Shown here piece after piece: positions 1 through 8,239 of a DNA stretch of 64,000 nt. How positions within the stretch are numbered: the stretch's first letter is position 1; the number at the start of each line of letters is the position of its first letter. Source of the stretch: Vicinamibacterales bacterium (GTDB taxonomy: Bacteria > Acidobacteriota > Vicinamibacteria > Vicinamibacterales > 2-12-FULL-66-21); the NCBI GenBank assembly GCA_036496585.1, contig DASXLB010000060.1, positions 92,090 through 156,089 on the forward strand, read 5' to 3'. The notes beneath the pieces were generated by a model. That model was not told the DNA's origin, did not search any database, and saw only the letters and a list, made by a program, of their open reading frames with translations. A program made the position numbers and the translations under genes.

Positions 1-376
1 GCTCCTTGCCGGCCTTCAGCGTCGGACCGGTCATCGGACTGATCGACCAGCCATGCGTCCCGTCGAACCCGTCGATGATTTCGCCGATTCCCTGCACCGA
101 CGTGCGGACGAGCACGCTGTCGGGCGCGGCGCCGTAGATGTCGACCGGGCCACTGATGCCGGACGCCGGAATCGAGAGCGTGCCGGTCGCATGCATCGAC
201 TTGTGCGCGAGCACCGCCTGGCGGCCGCCGACGGCCTTGATGTGACGGTCGACAATCGTCCGCGCATCGGGCAGCGCCGCCGCCGCGGCCGGCGCCTGGC
301 TCTTCGCCGCAGGAGCTTGCGCCAACAGCGGTACGGACAGCAGCACCGCCACGGCGGCAACTCTCGAGAAAAACAT
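1..376 (-). CDS. Secreted LolA-like/outer-membrane lipoprotein-sorting-type protein, partial (C-terminus outside window)
   Basis: The frame is open from an ATG at 376 down to base 1, so only the first 125 codons are present. The start is supported by an AGGAGT ribosome site about seven bases upstream. Residues 1-20 form a signal peptide (MFFSRV, a hydrophobic AAVAVLLSVPLLA core, then AQA). The mature part opens with an Ala/Pro-rich linker followed by DARTIVDRHIKAVGG, the usual opening of LolA-like or DUF4292-like beta-sheet proteins in which a family of conserved residues precedes a lipid-binding half-barrel. A TACACT -10-like hexamer lies about 40 bases upstream. The substrate cannot be told from the sequence. 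Secretion is confident; family placement is moderate because two thirds of the protein is missing. Confidence 0.6.
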   Translation of the reverse strand, partial: MFFSRVAAVAVLLSVPLLAQAPAAKSQAPAAAAALPDARTIVDRHIKAVGGRQAVLAHKSMHATGTLSIPASGISGPVDIYGAAPDSVLVRTSVQGIGEIIDGFDGTHGWSISPMTGPTLKAGKE

Positions 377-465
377 GACTGGAACTCCTGACAACGGAGG
401 CGGGAAGCAGCTCCTAGTGTAGCGCAAGCCCCGGCCGTGGATCGCCGGGGCGCCGCCCCGCGGGT

Positions 466-687
466 CTACCGCTTCGTAATGTGCGTGACCACGCCGACGA
501 CGTAGTGGAGTTCGACTGCGTCGCCAGACTCCAGCCCCATCGGCATCGACTCCTTGCCGACGCGCGCCAGCCGCACCTGCGCCTGCGAATCGTCGGGCTC
601 GAGGTAGTAGACGTCGTAGGAAATTTGGCCGTGGATGCTGACCGGCTGGACCTTCTGGACGACGACGGCTTTCGAACCCTTCAGCAT
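466..687 (-). CDS. Small conserved-looking hypothetical protein (73 aa)
   Basis: Encodes 73 residues with no signal peptide or membrane segment. The composition is coding-like: alternating beta-type hydrophobics, a DVYYLEPDD stretch and a glycine turn before a VVGVVTHITKR tail, which suggests a small beta-rich domain. I do not recognise the family. The ATG at 687 has no Shine-Dalgarno sequence, but TATACT lies eight bases upstream, so the message is probably leaderless. The gene stands alone between the secreted protein and the transporter operon, both also on the minus strand. Confidence 0.55.
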   Translation of the reverse strand: MLKGSKAVVVQKVQPVSIHGQISYDVYYLEPDDSQAQVRLARVGKESMPMGLESGDAVELHYVVGVVTHITKR

Positions 688-695
688 CGAGCGAC

Positions 696-701
696 AGTAT
701 A
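696..701 (-). promoter_or_regulatory. -10 hexamer TATACT, leaderless geometry
   Basis: Read on the minus strand, TATACT is followed by eight bases and then the ATG at 687. Transcription would begin at or one base before the start codon. No convincing -35 is seen. Confidence 0.5.
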
Positions 702-786
702 GATCCGCGAGGCGGCGGGCGGCAGGGGGTGCCAGCGGGACTCCTCTGCGCTCACGTGCTGTCCCGCTCCGTACCTGGAATGGGCT

Positions 787-2010
787 CTACGCGAGCGTCC
801 GCCCGCGCGTCTCCGGAATCCATGCCCAGAAGATCGCCGCGATCGCGAACGCCGCGGAGCAGACGAGGAGCGCCGCGCCGAACCCGTGCGTGTCGGCGAG
901 CGTGCCGACGAGGTAGGGAGCCGCGGCGCTGGCCACGCGGCCGATGTTGTAGGTGAATCCCTGCGCGGTCGCGCGAATGCGGGTCGGATAGATCTCTGCC
1001 GTCACCGCGCCGAAGCCGCTGAAGTAGCCCGTCGCGGCGAACGCGACGAACGGACCGAGCGCCAGCAGCACCATCGGCTGCCGGATCGACACGTAGAGGC
1101 CGAGCAGCACCGCCGCCGACAGCAGATAGGCCACGTAGCTCGTCTTGCGGCCAATCCGATCGCTGACGAAGCCGAACGTGACGTAGCCGACCCACATGCC
1201 CGCCTGCATGAGCAGCAGGTACCCGGTCGTGGCGGCGCCGGTGAGGCCTGCGCCGCCTCGCGCCGGAGCCGACTTGAGATAACTCGGCAGCCAGAGGTTG
1301 AAGCCCCACCATCCGAACAGCGTGCACGCGTTCATCAGCGTGAGCACGATCGTCAGCGCCGCGACGTCGCCCGTGAACAGCCGGGCGAACCCGGTTTCGG
1401 TTGGCGCCTCCGCGGCGGCGCGGCGCCAGATCTCCGGCTCCCGTACGCGGCGCTGGATCCACAAGGCAAAGAGCGCCGGCACGATACCGACGAAGAACAC
1501 CGCCCGCCAGCCGTAGCGCGGCTGCACGATACCGGCGACGAACACCGCCAGCCCGTAGCCGATGGCCCACCCGCTCTGCATCAGGCCGAGCGCGCGGCCA
1601 CGGCTCGATGCCGGCCACGATTCCGAGACGAGCGCCGCGCCGCTGGCCCAGACGCCGCCCATGCCGATGCCGAGAAAGACGCGGAGCCAGACGAATTGCG
1701 CAAGCGTGGTGGCGACGCCGCAGAGACACGTGAAGACGGAGTACAGCGCGATGCTCGACATGAGCACGCGCGTGCGGCCGTAGCGATCGGCGAGGCGGCC
1801 GGACGCCACGCCGCCGGCGGCGGCCGCCACCAGCATCACCGAGCCGAGCATGCCGCTCTCGGCGTTGGTGATGTGCAGCTCGGCGCTCAGGCTCGGCAGC
1901 ACGAGCGCGAACAGCATCACGTCGAAGGCGTCGAGCATCCACCCGACCATGCCGGCGGCGAGCGCGCGCCAGGCGTCGACGTCCGCGTCGTGCCACCAGC
2001 TCACAGCCAC
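787..2010 (-). CDS. MFS transporter, metabolite:H+ symporter type
   Basis: A 407-residue, 12-helix major facilitator. The first helix carries the WMLDAFDVMLFALVLPSL pattern typical of the aromatic-acid/sialate/metabolite:H+ symporters, with D27 and D30 in it. The loop between helices 2 and 3 has the MFS signature GRLADRYGRTRVL, and a second copy, FGFVSDRIGRKTSYV, lies between helices 8 and 9. The start at 2010 overlaps the last ten bases of pxpA, so the two are translationally coupled. The context (pxpA plus a peptidase remnant) suggests uptake of a carboxylate or oxoproline-like compound, but that is inference. Confidence 0.85.
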   Translation of the reverse strand: MAVSWWHDADVDAWRALAAGMVGWMLDAFDVMLFALVLPSLSAELHITNAESGMLGSVMLVAAAAGGVASGRLADRYGRTRVLMSSIALYSVFTCLCGVATTLAQFVWLRVFLGIGMGGVWASGAALVSESWPASSRGRALGLMQSGWAIGYGLAVFVAGIVQPRYGWRAVFFVGIVPALFALWIQRRVREPEIWRRAAAEAPTETGFARLFTGDVAALTIVLTLMNACTLFGWWGFNLWLPSYLKSAPARGGAGLTGAATTGYLLLMQAGMWVGYVTFGFVSDRIGRKTSYVAYLLSAAVLLGLYVSIRQPMVLLALGPFVAFAATGYFSGFGAVTAEIYPTRIRATAQGFTYNIGRVASAAAPYLVGTLADTHGFGAALLVCSAAFAIAAIFWAWIPETRGRTLA

Positions 2011-2765
2011 GAGCCGATCGGCTGCACCCGCACTCCCGCCTCGCCAAGCGCCGCCCCGAGACGCGCCGCCAGCTGCGCGGCGCCGGGCGTATCGCCGTGC
2101 ACACAGATCGTCTGCACCTGCAGCGCAACCGCGTCCCCCCCGGCGGTCAACACGACGCCGTCGCGCACCATGCGTAGCGCGCGTGCGACCACGGCGTCGG
2201 TCTCGTGGATGACGGCGTTCGGGTGCGAACGCGGCGTCAACGACCCGTCCGCCTCGTAGCTCCGGTCGGCAAAGCCCTCCGCCGCGACGCGGAGCCCGGC
2301 TGCGCGTCCGGCGTCGAGCAGCCGCGAATTCGGAAGGCCGAACATGACCAGCGAGGGGTCACAGGCCCGAATGGCGCGCGCGACCGCCGCCGCCAGCGGC
2401 GCCTCGCGCGCCGCCATGTTGTAGAGAGCCCCATGCGCCTTGACGTGCTGCAGGACGGCGCCTTCCGCTTTCGCGATCGCGGCCGCCGCGCCGATCTGCG
2501 CGATGAGGGAGTCCTCGAGCTCGGCGGGATCCACCTGCATCTCGCGGCGCCCGAACCCCACAAGGTCAGCGAACCCCGGGTGCGCGCCGACCGCGACCCC
2601 GGACGCCCGCGCCAGCCGCATCGTCCGGCGCATCACCGTCGGGTCGCCCGCATGTGCGCCGCACGCGACGTTGGCGGATGTGATGTGCGGCATCACCTGC
2701 TCGTCGGCGCCCATCCTCCACGGCCCGAACGACTCCCCCATGTCGCAATTGATGTCGATGATCAT
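2001..2765 (-). CDS. pxpA: 5-oxoprolinase subunit A (LamB/YcsF family)
   Basis: The 254-residue protein matches the family's usual length of about 250. It begins with the family signature DINCDMGESFGPW, followed by ITSANVACGAHAGDP near residues 30-45, then the PGFADLVGFGRR and HVKAHGALYNMA blocks, and ends with TICVHGDTPGA. PxpA acts with PxpB and PxpC in ATP-dependent opening of 5-oxoproline to glutamate. Neither partner is next to it here, where it sits between an M20 peptidase remnant (ATGA overlap at 2762-2765) and an MFS transporter (10-base overlap). The ATG at 2765 is preferred because it starts exactly at the conserved domain. Confidence 0.9.
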   Translation of the reverse strand: MIIDINCDMGESFGPWRMGADEQVMPHITSANVACGAHAGDPTVMRRTMRLARASGVAVGAHPGFADLVGFGRREMQVDPAELEDSLIAQIGAAAAIAKAEGAVLQHVKAHGALYNMAAREAPLAAAVARAIRACDPSLVMFGLPNSRLLDAGRAAGLRVAAEGFADRSYEADGSLTPRSHPNAVIHETDAVVARALRMVRDGVVLTAGGDAVALQVQTICVHGDTPGAAQLAARLGAALGEAGVRVQPIGSWL

Positions 2766-3190
2766 TGCCTGGGGACCGCGGCGATCGTGACGATGCTGTC
2801 GAAGAAGGTGCCGAGACGCAGGTTCTCGTTCTCTTCGTGCTGGTTGTTGTCGAAGTTGACCGTCGGCAATAGCAGCGCGGGACAGCCGAGCGCGTCGATG
2901 AAGGGCGCGATCGGCACCGTGCCACCGAGAGTCCGCAGCTGCACGGGCGGCTCTCCGAACGTCCGCGTGGGCGCCGCCACGATCGCCCGTGCTCGGGGGT
3001 CGTCGATCGGCGTGCGGAACGCCTTCTGGACGGGTCCCGTCACCTGCAGGCGCGCCAGCTTCCCGTACTTCGCCCGGATCGCATCGTCGGGATCCGCGTC
3101 GACGAGATGAAAGCCGTGCCGTTCGACGTGGGCGCGCAGCTCGCCGACCTGATCGTCCGCCAGCGGCATCATCCTTCGGACAATGAACAT
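2762..3190 (-). pseudogene. 5'-truncated M20-family metallopeptidase remnant (C-terminal ~140 residues)
   Basis: This frame encodes only the end of an M20 dipeptidase: the lid-to-catalytic-domain return with TFGEPPVQLRTLGGTVPIAP and the terminal block PTVNFDNNQHEENENLRLG, whose His is a metal ligand in intact enzymes. The N-terminal catalytic domain, with the other zinc ligands and the general base, is absent, and no matching sequence is found upstream in other frames. A complete enzyme would be about three times longer. The reading frame is still open and ends in an ATGA overlap with pxpA, so it may still serve as a translated leader for pxpA. Confidence 0.7.
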
Positions 3191-3339
3191 CGGGCCTCAC
3201 AGGGTCGACACGCCGCGCCCGTATCAGGCGCCCGTCCGACGGCGCGGCTCGCCAATTCTGTAATCGGCCCGCGAAAACTGTTGCCGGCCGAACCGCAGAC
3301 ACCGAAAATCCTCAGGAAATCCGCAGGTACACCGCTTGC

Positions 3340-3456
3340 CTTCTAAGGGGATGCGAGCGGCCTGAATATTTACGGCAGGGAGCCGTGAGTTGCTGGGGAG
3401 CCGGGTCGCCCGCAAATCCCGTGGGGCCTCACAGAAGATCGTGGGGCCCCTTTTTT
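3340..3456 (+). ncRNA. Possible structured small RNA ending in an intrinsic terminator
   Basis: The gap between the DGQHR gene and the M20 remnant (3191-3487) holds no credible protein gene. On the plus strand it contains several short hairpins in series: ACGGC-AGGGA-GCCGT at 3372-3386, CGGG-TCG-CCCG just after it, and a terminator-like stem with a T6 tail at 3423-3456. No plus-strand gene precedes this terminator in the window, so an unannotated transcript is the simple explanation. The 5' end is a guess. I see no tRNA T-loop and no riboswitch core I can name. Confidence 0.25.
3423..3456 (+). terminator. Intrinsic terminator on the plus strand
   Basis: GGGGCC at 3423-3428 pairs with GGCCCC at 3445-3450, immediately followed by six T residues at 3451-3456. 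The other strand has no U-tract after the stem, so the signal is directional and does not serve the minus-strand DGQHR gene that ends at 3488. Confidence 0.5.
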
Positions 3457-3487
3457 ATGTGGGAATGTGCATCTCCACATTTCCAAA

Positions 3488-4627
3488 TCACACCGAGGTT
3501 CCCTCCGGGTACTGCAGCGCCAGCCGCAGCTCCTTGACCAGGGAATCGACCGTCGTCCCGCCGCGCTTCCAGGCGCCTTCGGTCTCGAAACGCAGGTCGC
3601 CGATGCGGCGGCCCCACGGTGAAATCACGCGGCCGATGGCGCGGAAGTCCGTCCGGTCCGCGTGCTCCTGGTCGAGCCGCCGCACGACGTCGGGAGCCAC
3701 CTTCATGAATGCGCGCAGCGCGGTCGCGCTCTTGATGCTGTACTTGCGGCCGTTCCAGGCGGCCCCGAACACCTGCGCGATCTGTTTGAGGTAGTTGACG
3801 AAGAACTTCTTGCCGTCTTCGCGAAACTGGTCCCCCTTGCGCCCCTGGCCGAAGGCGTCGGCGGCGAACAGCTTCTTGAGTTCCTGCGCGAGCGGCGCCT
3901 GTGCCACGCGCCCCGTCCCCACGCCGAGCAGCTTGATCTCGCCGTACAGCGGCGAGTCTTCACGGTCGTTCAGCGCGCGGACGACGTCGTGCGCGGCGGC
4001 GAGGTTGTCGTCGCGATAGAGCTGCCGTCCCGAGAGCGACACGAGGTGCGACGCGTTCAGCCGCGTGTGCTTGGCGTTGATCGTCACGAACATCTGGACG
4101 ACGTGGTCCTCAGGCAGGCGGTCGAAGATGATCGCCGGGACGGCGAACTTGTCGGCGCGGATGCGATCGATATCGGCGTGCAGCGCGAGGAGGCGATGCT
4201 GCCCGTCGATGGCGCGCAGGATGCCTTCACGCTCCGGCACTTTCAGCGTGCCGAGCGGCGAATCCTCGGCGACCGGCTCGAACTTGAGCGCCTCGTCACA
4301 CGAGATGATGACCGCGCCGGCGATCGACGGCAGGTCGCGCGCCTGCCGGCACTGCTCGTAGTAGGCCACGAGCTCGTCTATCTTGCGGCGGATGATCGCG
4401 CGCTGGTAGGCCTTGTCGCTCGAGGCGATGCGCTTCTCGAGCAGATCCCAGTTGACCTTGGAGGGCGCCGGCGGGTTCTTCTTCCGGCCGCCGCGGACGG
4501 GCTGCGCCTGCTCACCGTAGTCGAGCACCTCGAAGCGGACGAGCTTGTCGATGTCGTTGGCCGAAAGCGAGGCTTGGTAGAACTGCACCCCGAACTGCTG
4601 CATCCGGATGGCTGCGACGCTGATCAA
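3488..4627 (-). CDS. Stand-alone DGQHR-domain protein (DndB-like superfamily)
   Basis: The 379-residue protein carries the diagnostic DGQHR motif at residues 141-145 in the context GILRAIDGQHRLLALH, followed by an IIFDRLPEDHVVQMFVTINAKHTRLN segment typical of the ParB-like fold of this superfamily. Relatives include DndB, a regulator in DNA phosphorothioation islands, and DGQHR proteins of other DNA-modification islands. No dnd, dpd, restriction or modification genes flank it here. The start is a TTG at 4627 with a strong GGAGG site five bases upstream. It has its own promoter (4649-4677). The role is unknown; a nucleic-acid-linked function is inferred from the family only. Confidence 0.75.
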   Translation of the reverse strand: MISVAAIRMQQFGVQFYQASLSANDIDKLVRFEVLDYGEQAQPVRGGRKKNPPAPSKVNWDLLEKRIASSDKAYQRAIIRRKIDELVAYYEQCRQARDLPSIAGAVIISCDEALKFEPVAEDSPLGTLKVPEREGILRAIDGQHRLLALHADIDRIRADKFAVPAIIFDRLPEDHVVQMFVTINAKHTRLNASHLVSLSGRQLYRDDNLAAAHDVVRALNDREDSPLYGEIKLLGVGTGRVAQAPLAQELKKLFAADAFGQGRKGDQFREDGKKFFVNYLKQIAQVFGAAWNGRKYSIKSATALRAFMKVAPDVVRRLDQEHADRTDFRAIGRVISPWGRRIGDLRFETEGAWKRGGTTVDSLVKELRLALQYPEGTSV

Positions 4628-4648
4628 TAGGCCTCCAGTGTCTGGTGT

Positions 4649-4677
4649 TTTATATTGCGTCGGCGCTAGAACATCAA
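4649..4677 (-). promoter_or_regulatory. Sigma70-type promoter of the DGQHR gene
   Basis: On the minus strand TTGATG (4677-4672), a 17-base spacer and TATAAA (4654-4649) lie just upstream of the GGAGG site and TTG start at 4627. The -35 falls inside the last codons of the DUF1624 gene. This makes the DGQHR gene independently transcribed rather than the tail of the OsmC/DUF1624 operon. Confidence 0.55.
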
Positions 4678-5763
4678 GGGCTGAGCGGCGCGGCTCAGGC
4701 TACCACGTAAATTGCTGGACCTATTGAATTTATCTGACATCCAATCCTTCGCCACCGCCACTCCCAGCATCAGGAGGCAGAAGGCGCCGAGGGCGGCCCA
4801 TGCGCCAGCGAGGGTAAATGCCCCATGAAGCGGCAGCGAGATCAGGCCGTAGACCATCTCGACGTGAATCCAGTAAATGAAGAGGGAACTGCGCCCGAGC
4901 ACCTGCAACGGGCTCCAGCGCCGGCCCGCGGTGGGCCGCCGCTCCCACAGCGCGACAGCCCCGACCGACGCCACCATCAGGCCCAGCCGGATGAAGAAAA
5001 AGCTGGCCGACGTCGACCAGAAGCGCGACCGGGGGTCGAGCGGCGGCAGGAACGAGCATCGCCAGGCGACGACCGCCAGCAGCAGTCCCGTGACAGCCAG
5101 GCCAACCGTGACCCGGCGGTCGGCCGCCGTGACACGCGCCTCGTCGAGCAGCACACCGGTCATGGCACCCGCCGTTACGAACGCCGTCCAGGGAAGAATC
5201 GTGAAGTTCGAGAGCCCGGGAATCGGCCGGAGGTAGCCCTCGACCCAGTCTGGCAAGGGGCCCAGGACCTCGAGCGCCCGGATTCCCGGCGCGAGCCACA
5301 CGAAGCCGGCCGTCGCCGCAGCAAAGGCGATGAGGCGGGCACGCGGTGAGCGCACCGAGCCCCAGATCGTGGCCGACCCGACAATCGACAGGCCCATCAC
5401 GTTCAGGATGTCGATCTTCAGCAGGGTCCACAACTCGCCGTGGCTGAGGATGTACGACTGGAACCGGAAGAGGAACGCCAGCAGGAAGATCTGCAGGCCG
5501 CGCTTCTGCACGGCGCGTGTCGCGGCGCCTATATCGGCCAGACGGCGGGCTTTCGATCCGGCCGACAGCGCCACGGCCACGCCGGCCAGGAAGAGGAAGA
5601 GCGGCGCGCCAAAGCCGCCGAGCACCAGCGACTGCCGGAACGCGTGCGTCTGATGGTCGGCGGCGCGCGTCCACGAGTCGATGACGTGTGCCTCGATCAT
5701 GACGAGTACCGCCACGCCCCGCAGCGCGTCGAGGTAGGTGCGGCGTCCGACCGGCGCCATCAT
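4666..5763 (-). CDS. DUF1624 / heparan-alpha-glucosaminide N-acetyltransferase-like membrane protein
   Basis: A 365-residue polytopic protein with about ten helices. Its N-terminus has the family's opening RRTYLDALRGVAVLVMIEAH, with the His that serves as acetyl acceptor or catalytic residue in related membrane acyltransferases, followed by the FGAPLFLFLAGVAVAL helix and, near the C-terminus, GRSSLFIYWIHVEMVYG. Proteins of this group transfer acyl groups to cell-envelope sugars; the substrate here is unknown. It starts nine bases after the OsmC stop, so the two form an operon. Two adjacent ATGs (5763 and 5760) are possible starts. Confidence 0.75.
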   Translation of the reverse strand: MMAPVGRRTYLDALRGVAVLVMIEAHVIDSWTRAADHQTHAFRQSLVLGGFGAPLFLFLAGVAVALSAGSKARRLADIGAATRAVQKRGLQIFLLAFLFRFQSYILSHGELWTLLKIDILNVMGLSIVGSATIWGSVRSPRARLIAFAAATAGFVWLAPGIRALEVLGPLPDWVEGYLRPIPGLSNFTILPWTAFVTAGAMTGVLLDEARVTAADRRVTVGLAVTGLLLAVVAWRCSFLPPLDPRSRFWSTSASFFFIRLGLMVASVGAVALWERRPTAGRRWSPLQVLGRSSLFIYWIHVEMVYGLISLPLHGAFTLAGAWAALGAFCLLMLGVAVAKDWMSDKFNRSSNLRGSLSRAAQPLMF

Positions 5764-5772
5764 GCCGCTCCG

Positions 5773-6183
5773 CTACTCCGCAACGGAGAATCGGGTCTGA
5801 ACGGCGATGTCCTGGCGCATCGAGTGCCAGACGGAGCAGTATTTGTCGTGCGAGAGTTCGATGGCGCGCTGCACCTGTTCCCTGGGCACCTGGCCGGTGA
5901 CGGCGAAATCGACCGTGACCGCGGTGACGCGGTGCGGGTCGGTCTGGGCGCGATCGGCGACGACCGACACCCTGAGGCCGCGCAGCTCGTGCCGCCCCTT
6001 CTGCAGGATGTAGACGACGTCCATTCCCATGCAGCCGGCGAGCGCGAAGATCAGCGCCTGCACCGGCGAGGGGCCGGCCTGGCCGGCGCTGTCGAGGATC
6101 ATCGACGTGTCGCCGGAGGTGCCCTCGAACACGAGCTCGCGGGTCCAGACGATCTCGACGGTGGTCGGCGCTTTGGCTGCCAT
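5773..6183 (-). CDS. OsmC/Ohr-family peroxiredoxin-like protein
   Basis: At 136 residues it has the normal length for OsmC. The two redox cysteines are present: C51 in [15 protein letters not shown] and C116 in [10 protein letters not shown]. OsmC/Ohr proteins reduce organic hydroperoxides in the cytoplasm as domain-swapped dimers. No signal peptide is visible. It is divergent from the dipeptidase gene at 6261 and is the first gene of a two-gene unit with DUF1624. Confidence 0.85.
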   Translation of the reverse strand: MAAKAPTTVEIVWTRELVFEGTSGDTSMILDSAGQAGPSPVQALIFALAGCMGMDVVYILQKGRHELRGLRVSVVADRAQTDPHRVTAVTVDFAVTGQVPREQVQRAIELSHDKYCSVWHSMRQDIAVQTRFSVAE

Positions 6184-6248
6184 CGGTGCGAATGCGCGAA
6201 AATCTTACGGCTCAATCTCACAGCGGTCAAATCGGCATTACCCCCAAC

Positions 6249-6254
6249 TATAGT
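6249..6254 (+). promoter_or_regulatory. -10 hexamer TATAGT, leaderless geometry
   Basis: TATAGT is followed by GAGGAC and the ATG at 6261, which places the expected transcript start on the start codon. This argues against the longer in-frame start at 6186. Confidence 0.45.
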
Positions 6255-6260
6255 GAGGAC

Positions 6261-7496
6261 ATGCTTCGTGCCTTCAGCTTCGTCGGCGTGGTGGCGCTCG
6301 GCATGACCGTCGCCCCCGCGCAGCCCGACTATCTCGCGCGCGCCAGAGCGCTCCACGCGCACTCGCTGCTCATCGACGGCCACAACGACTATCCGATGGC
6401 GCTGCGGGAGCACGATCCCGCCGGCAGCCTCGAGACCCTCGACATCCGGACGCCGCAGCCCTCGATCATGACCGACATCCCGCGGCTGAAAGCCGGCGGC
6501 GTCGGCGGCCAGTTCTGGTCGGTGTACGTGCCGGTCGAGCTGCAGGGCCAGGCCGCCGTCACCGCCACGCTGGCGCAGATCGACATCGTCCACCGGATGA
6601 TGCAGAAGTATCCCGAGGCCTTCGAGCTGGCGCTGACGGCCGCCGACGTCGAGCGGATCCACGCGGGCGGCAAGATCGCCTCGCTCATCGGCATGGAGGG
6701 CGGTCACTCGATCGACAACTCGCTGGGCGCGCTGCGCATGTTCTACCGGCTCGGCGCGCGCTACATGACGCTCACCCACACCGCGAACACGCCGTGGGCC
6801 GACTCGGCCAACGGCCCGGCCGAACACCACGGCCTGACGCCGTTCGGCGAGGAGGTGGTCCGCGAGATGAACCGCCTGGGCATGCTCGTCGATCTCAGCC
6901 ACGTCTCGCCGGAGACGATGGCGTCGGCGCTGCGGGTGACCAGGGCGCCGGTGATTTTCTCGCACTCCGATGCGCGCGCGCTGAACGATCACATCAGGAA
7001 CGTCCCCGACGACATCCTGCGGCAGCTGCCGAAGAACGGCGGCGTCATCATGGTGACGTTCGTGCCGGGCTTCGTCTCGCCGCAGGTGAACGACTGGAAC
7101 ACCCGGCAGACCGCGGAGCAGGACCGCCTGAAGGCGGCGCACCCGGGCGACGCGGCCGCCGTGAAAGCCGGCGTCGACGCGTGGACCACCGCGCACCCGA
7201 TGCCGCAGGCAACCGTCGCCGAGGTCGCCGACCACGTCGATCACATCCGCAAGGTGGCGGGCATCGATCACATCGGCATCGGCAGCGACTTCGACGGCAT
7301 CACGCAGACGATTCCCGGGCTCGACAACGTGTCGACCTATCCGAACCTGACGGCCGAACTGCTCAAGCGCGGCTACAGCGACGGCGACGTGAAGAAGATC
7401 CTGGGTGAGAACATCCTGCGCGTGCTCGGCGAGGCCGAAAAGGTCGCCAAGACGCTGCAGGCCGAGCGCGGACCGTCCACGGCACTCCTCAAATGA
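6261..7496 (+). CDS. Membrane dipeptidase (renal dipeptidase, M19), secreted
   Basis: A 411-residue zinc dipeptidase with a signal peptide ([20 protein letters not shown]). The metal-binding start of the barrel, [10 protein letters not shown], gives the H-x-D pair; [21 protein letters not shown] carries the bridging Glu; [27 protein letters not shown] and FSHSDARAL carry the remaining His ligands; and [11 protein letters not shown] gives the late Asp. All are intact, so it should be active on dipeptides in the periplasm. The ATG at 6261 is chosen because the signal peptide starts there and a -10 box lies directly upstream. Its stop overlaps the start of the next gene by four bases. Confidence 0.9.
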   Translation: MLRAFSFVGVVALGMTVAPAQPDYLARARALHAHSLLIDGHNDYPMALREHDPAGSLETLDIRTPQPSIMTDIPRLKAGGVGGQFWSVYVPVELQGQAAVTATLAQIDIVHRMMQKYPEAFELALTAADVERIHAGGKIASLIGMEGGHSIDNSLGALRMFYRLGARYMTLTHTANTPWADSANGPAEHHGLTPFGEEVVREMNRLGMLVDLSHVSPETMASALRVTRAPVIFSHSDARALNDHIRNVPDDILRQLPKNGGVIMVTFVPGFVSPQVNDWNTRQTAEQDRLKAAHPGDAAAVKAGVDAWTTAHPMPQATVAEVADHVDHIRKVAGIDHIGIGSDFDGITQTIPGLDNVSTYPNLTAELLKRGYSDGDVKKILGENILRVLGEAEKVAKTLQAERGPSTALLK

Positions 7497-8239
7497 AGAC
7501 ATCGGCCGTTGCGCTGCTGGCCGCGCTCTCGGCCGGGCCGGCCTTCGCACAGGAGACGGTGCGCATCACGCTCGAGCGGACGCCCTGTTTCGGCAGGTGC
7601 CCGGTCTACACGGTGACGATCGCCGACGACGGCCGCGTCACCTACGACGGGCGGCAGTTCGTGCGTGTCGACGGCGCGCACGAGTGGCGCATCGACAGGG
7701 CGGCCGTTCGCGCCCTGGCGGCGGAGATCGAGAAGGCCGGCTTCTTCGAGATGAAGGACGAGTACACCGCGCTGATAACCGATCATCCGACGACGTACAC
7801 CGAGGTCGCGATCGGCAACCGCCACAAGCGGATCAAGGACTACGTCAGCGGCCCTGCGGCCCTGAAAGAAATCGAGAAGCGGATCGACGACGTGTCCGGC
7901 GTGGCGCGCTACGTGAGCGCTGATCCGGCGCGCGAGGTGCGCGGTAAAGACGACGGGCTCGAGGCTGCGCTCGCCCGCGGCGACGCGGCCACCGTACGCG
8001 CCCTGCTCGCCGCCGGCGCCGATCCCCGCGCCCGCGACGACCGCGGCGTCACGCTGGTGATGAAGGCGGCAATGTCGGGCGATCCCGAGACGCTCCGCGC
8101 CGTCCTCGTCGCCGGCGGCGATCCGACGGCGCGCGACTTCGCCGGCCGCAACGCCGCCGATCGGGCGCGCGACCTGCTGGCGCGCGATTCCCACAACCCG
8201 CACCTCGCGGAAATCCTCCGCCTGCTCACTGACGAATGA
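7493..8239 (+). CDS. Secreted DUF6438-ankyrin repeat protein
   Basis: A 248-residue protein with a signal peptide (residues 1-19, ending AFA). Residues 22-130 match the DUF6438 pattern: [19 protein letters not shown] with its paired cysteines, then a DGRVTYDGR strand. Residues 155-245 hold two to three ankyrin repeats ([28 protein letters not shown], seen in register with [15 protein letters not shown]). The function is unknown; ankyrin repeats imply protein binding outside the cytoplasm. It overlaps both neighbours by four bases, so dipeptidase, this gene and the SGNH hydrolase are translated as one unit. Confidence 0.75.
   Translation: MKTSAVALLAALSAGPAFAQETVRITLERTPCFGRCPVYTVTIADDGRVTYDGRQFVRVDGAHEWRIDRAAVRALAAEIEKAGFFEMKDEYTALITDHPTTYTEVAIGNRHKRIKDYVSGPAALKEIEKRIDDVSGVARYVSADPAREVRGKDDGLEAALARGDAATVRALLAAGADPRARDDRGVTLVMKAAMSGDPETLRAVLVAGGDPTARDFAGRNAADRARDLLARDSHNPHLAEILRLLTDE

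Noticed and set aside
886-2259. Long plus-strand frames opposite the MFS and pxpA genes
   Set aside because: Arg/Ala/His-rich, without family motifs; mirror images of GC-rich codons of the real minus-strand genes.
3340-3440. A tRNA or tmRNA in the gap before the DGQHR gene
   Set aside because: No GGTTCRA-type T-loop and no CCA-proximal acceptor pairing could be drawn.
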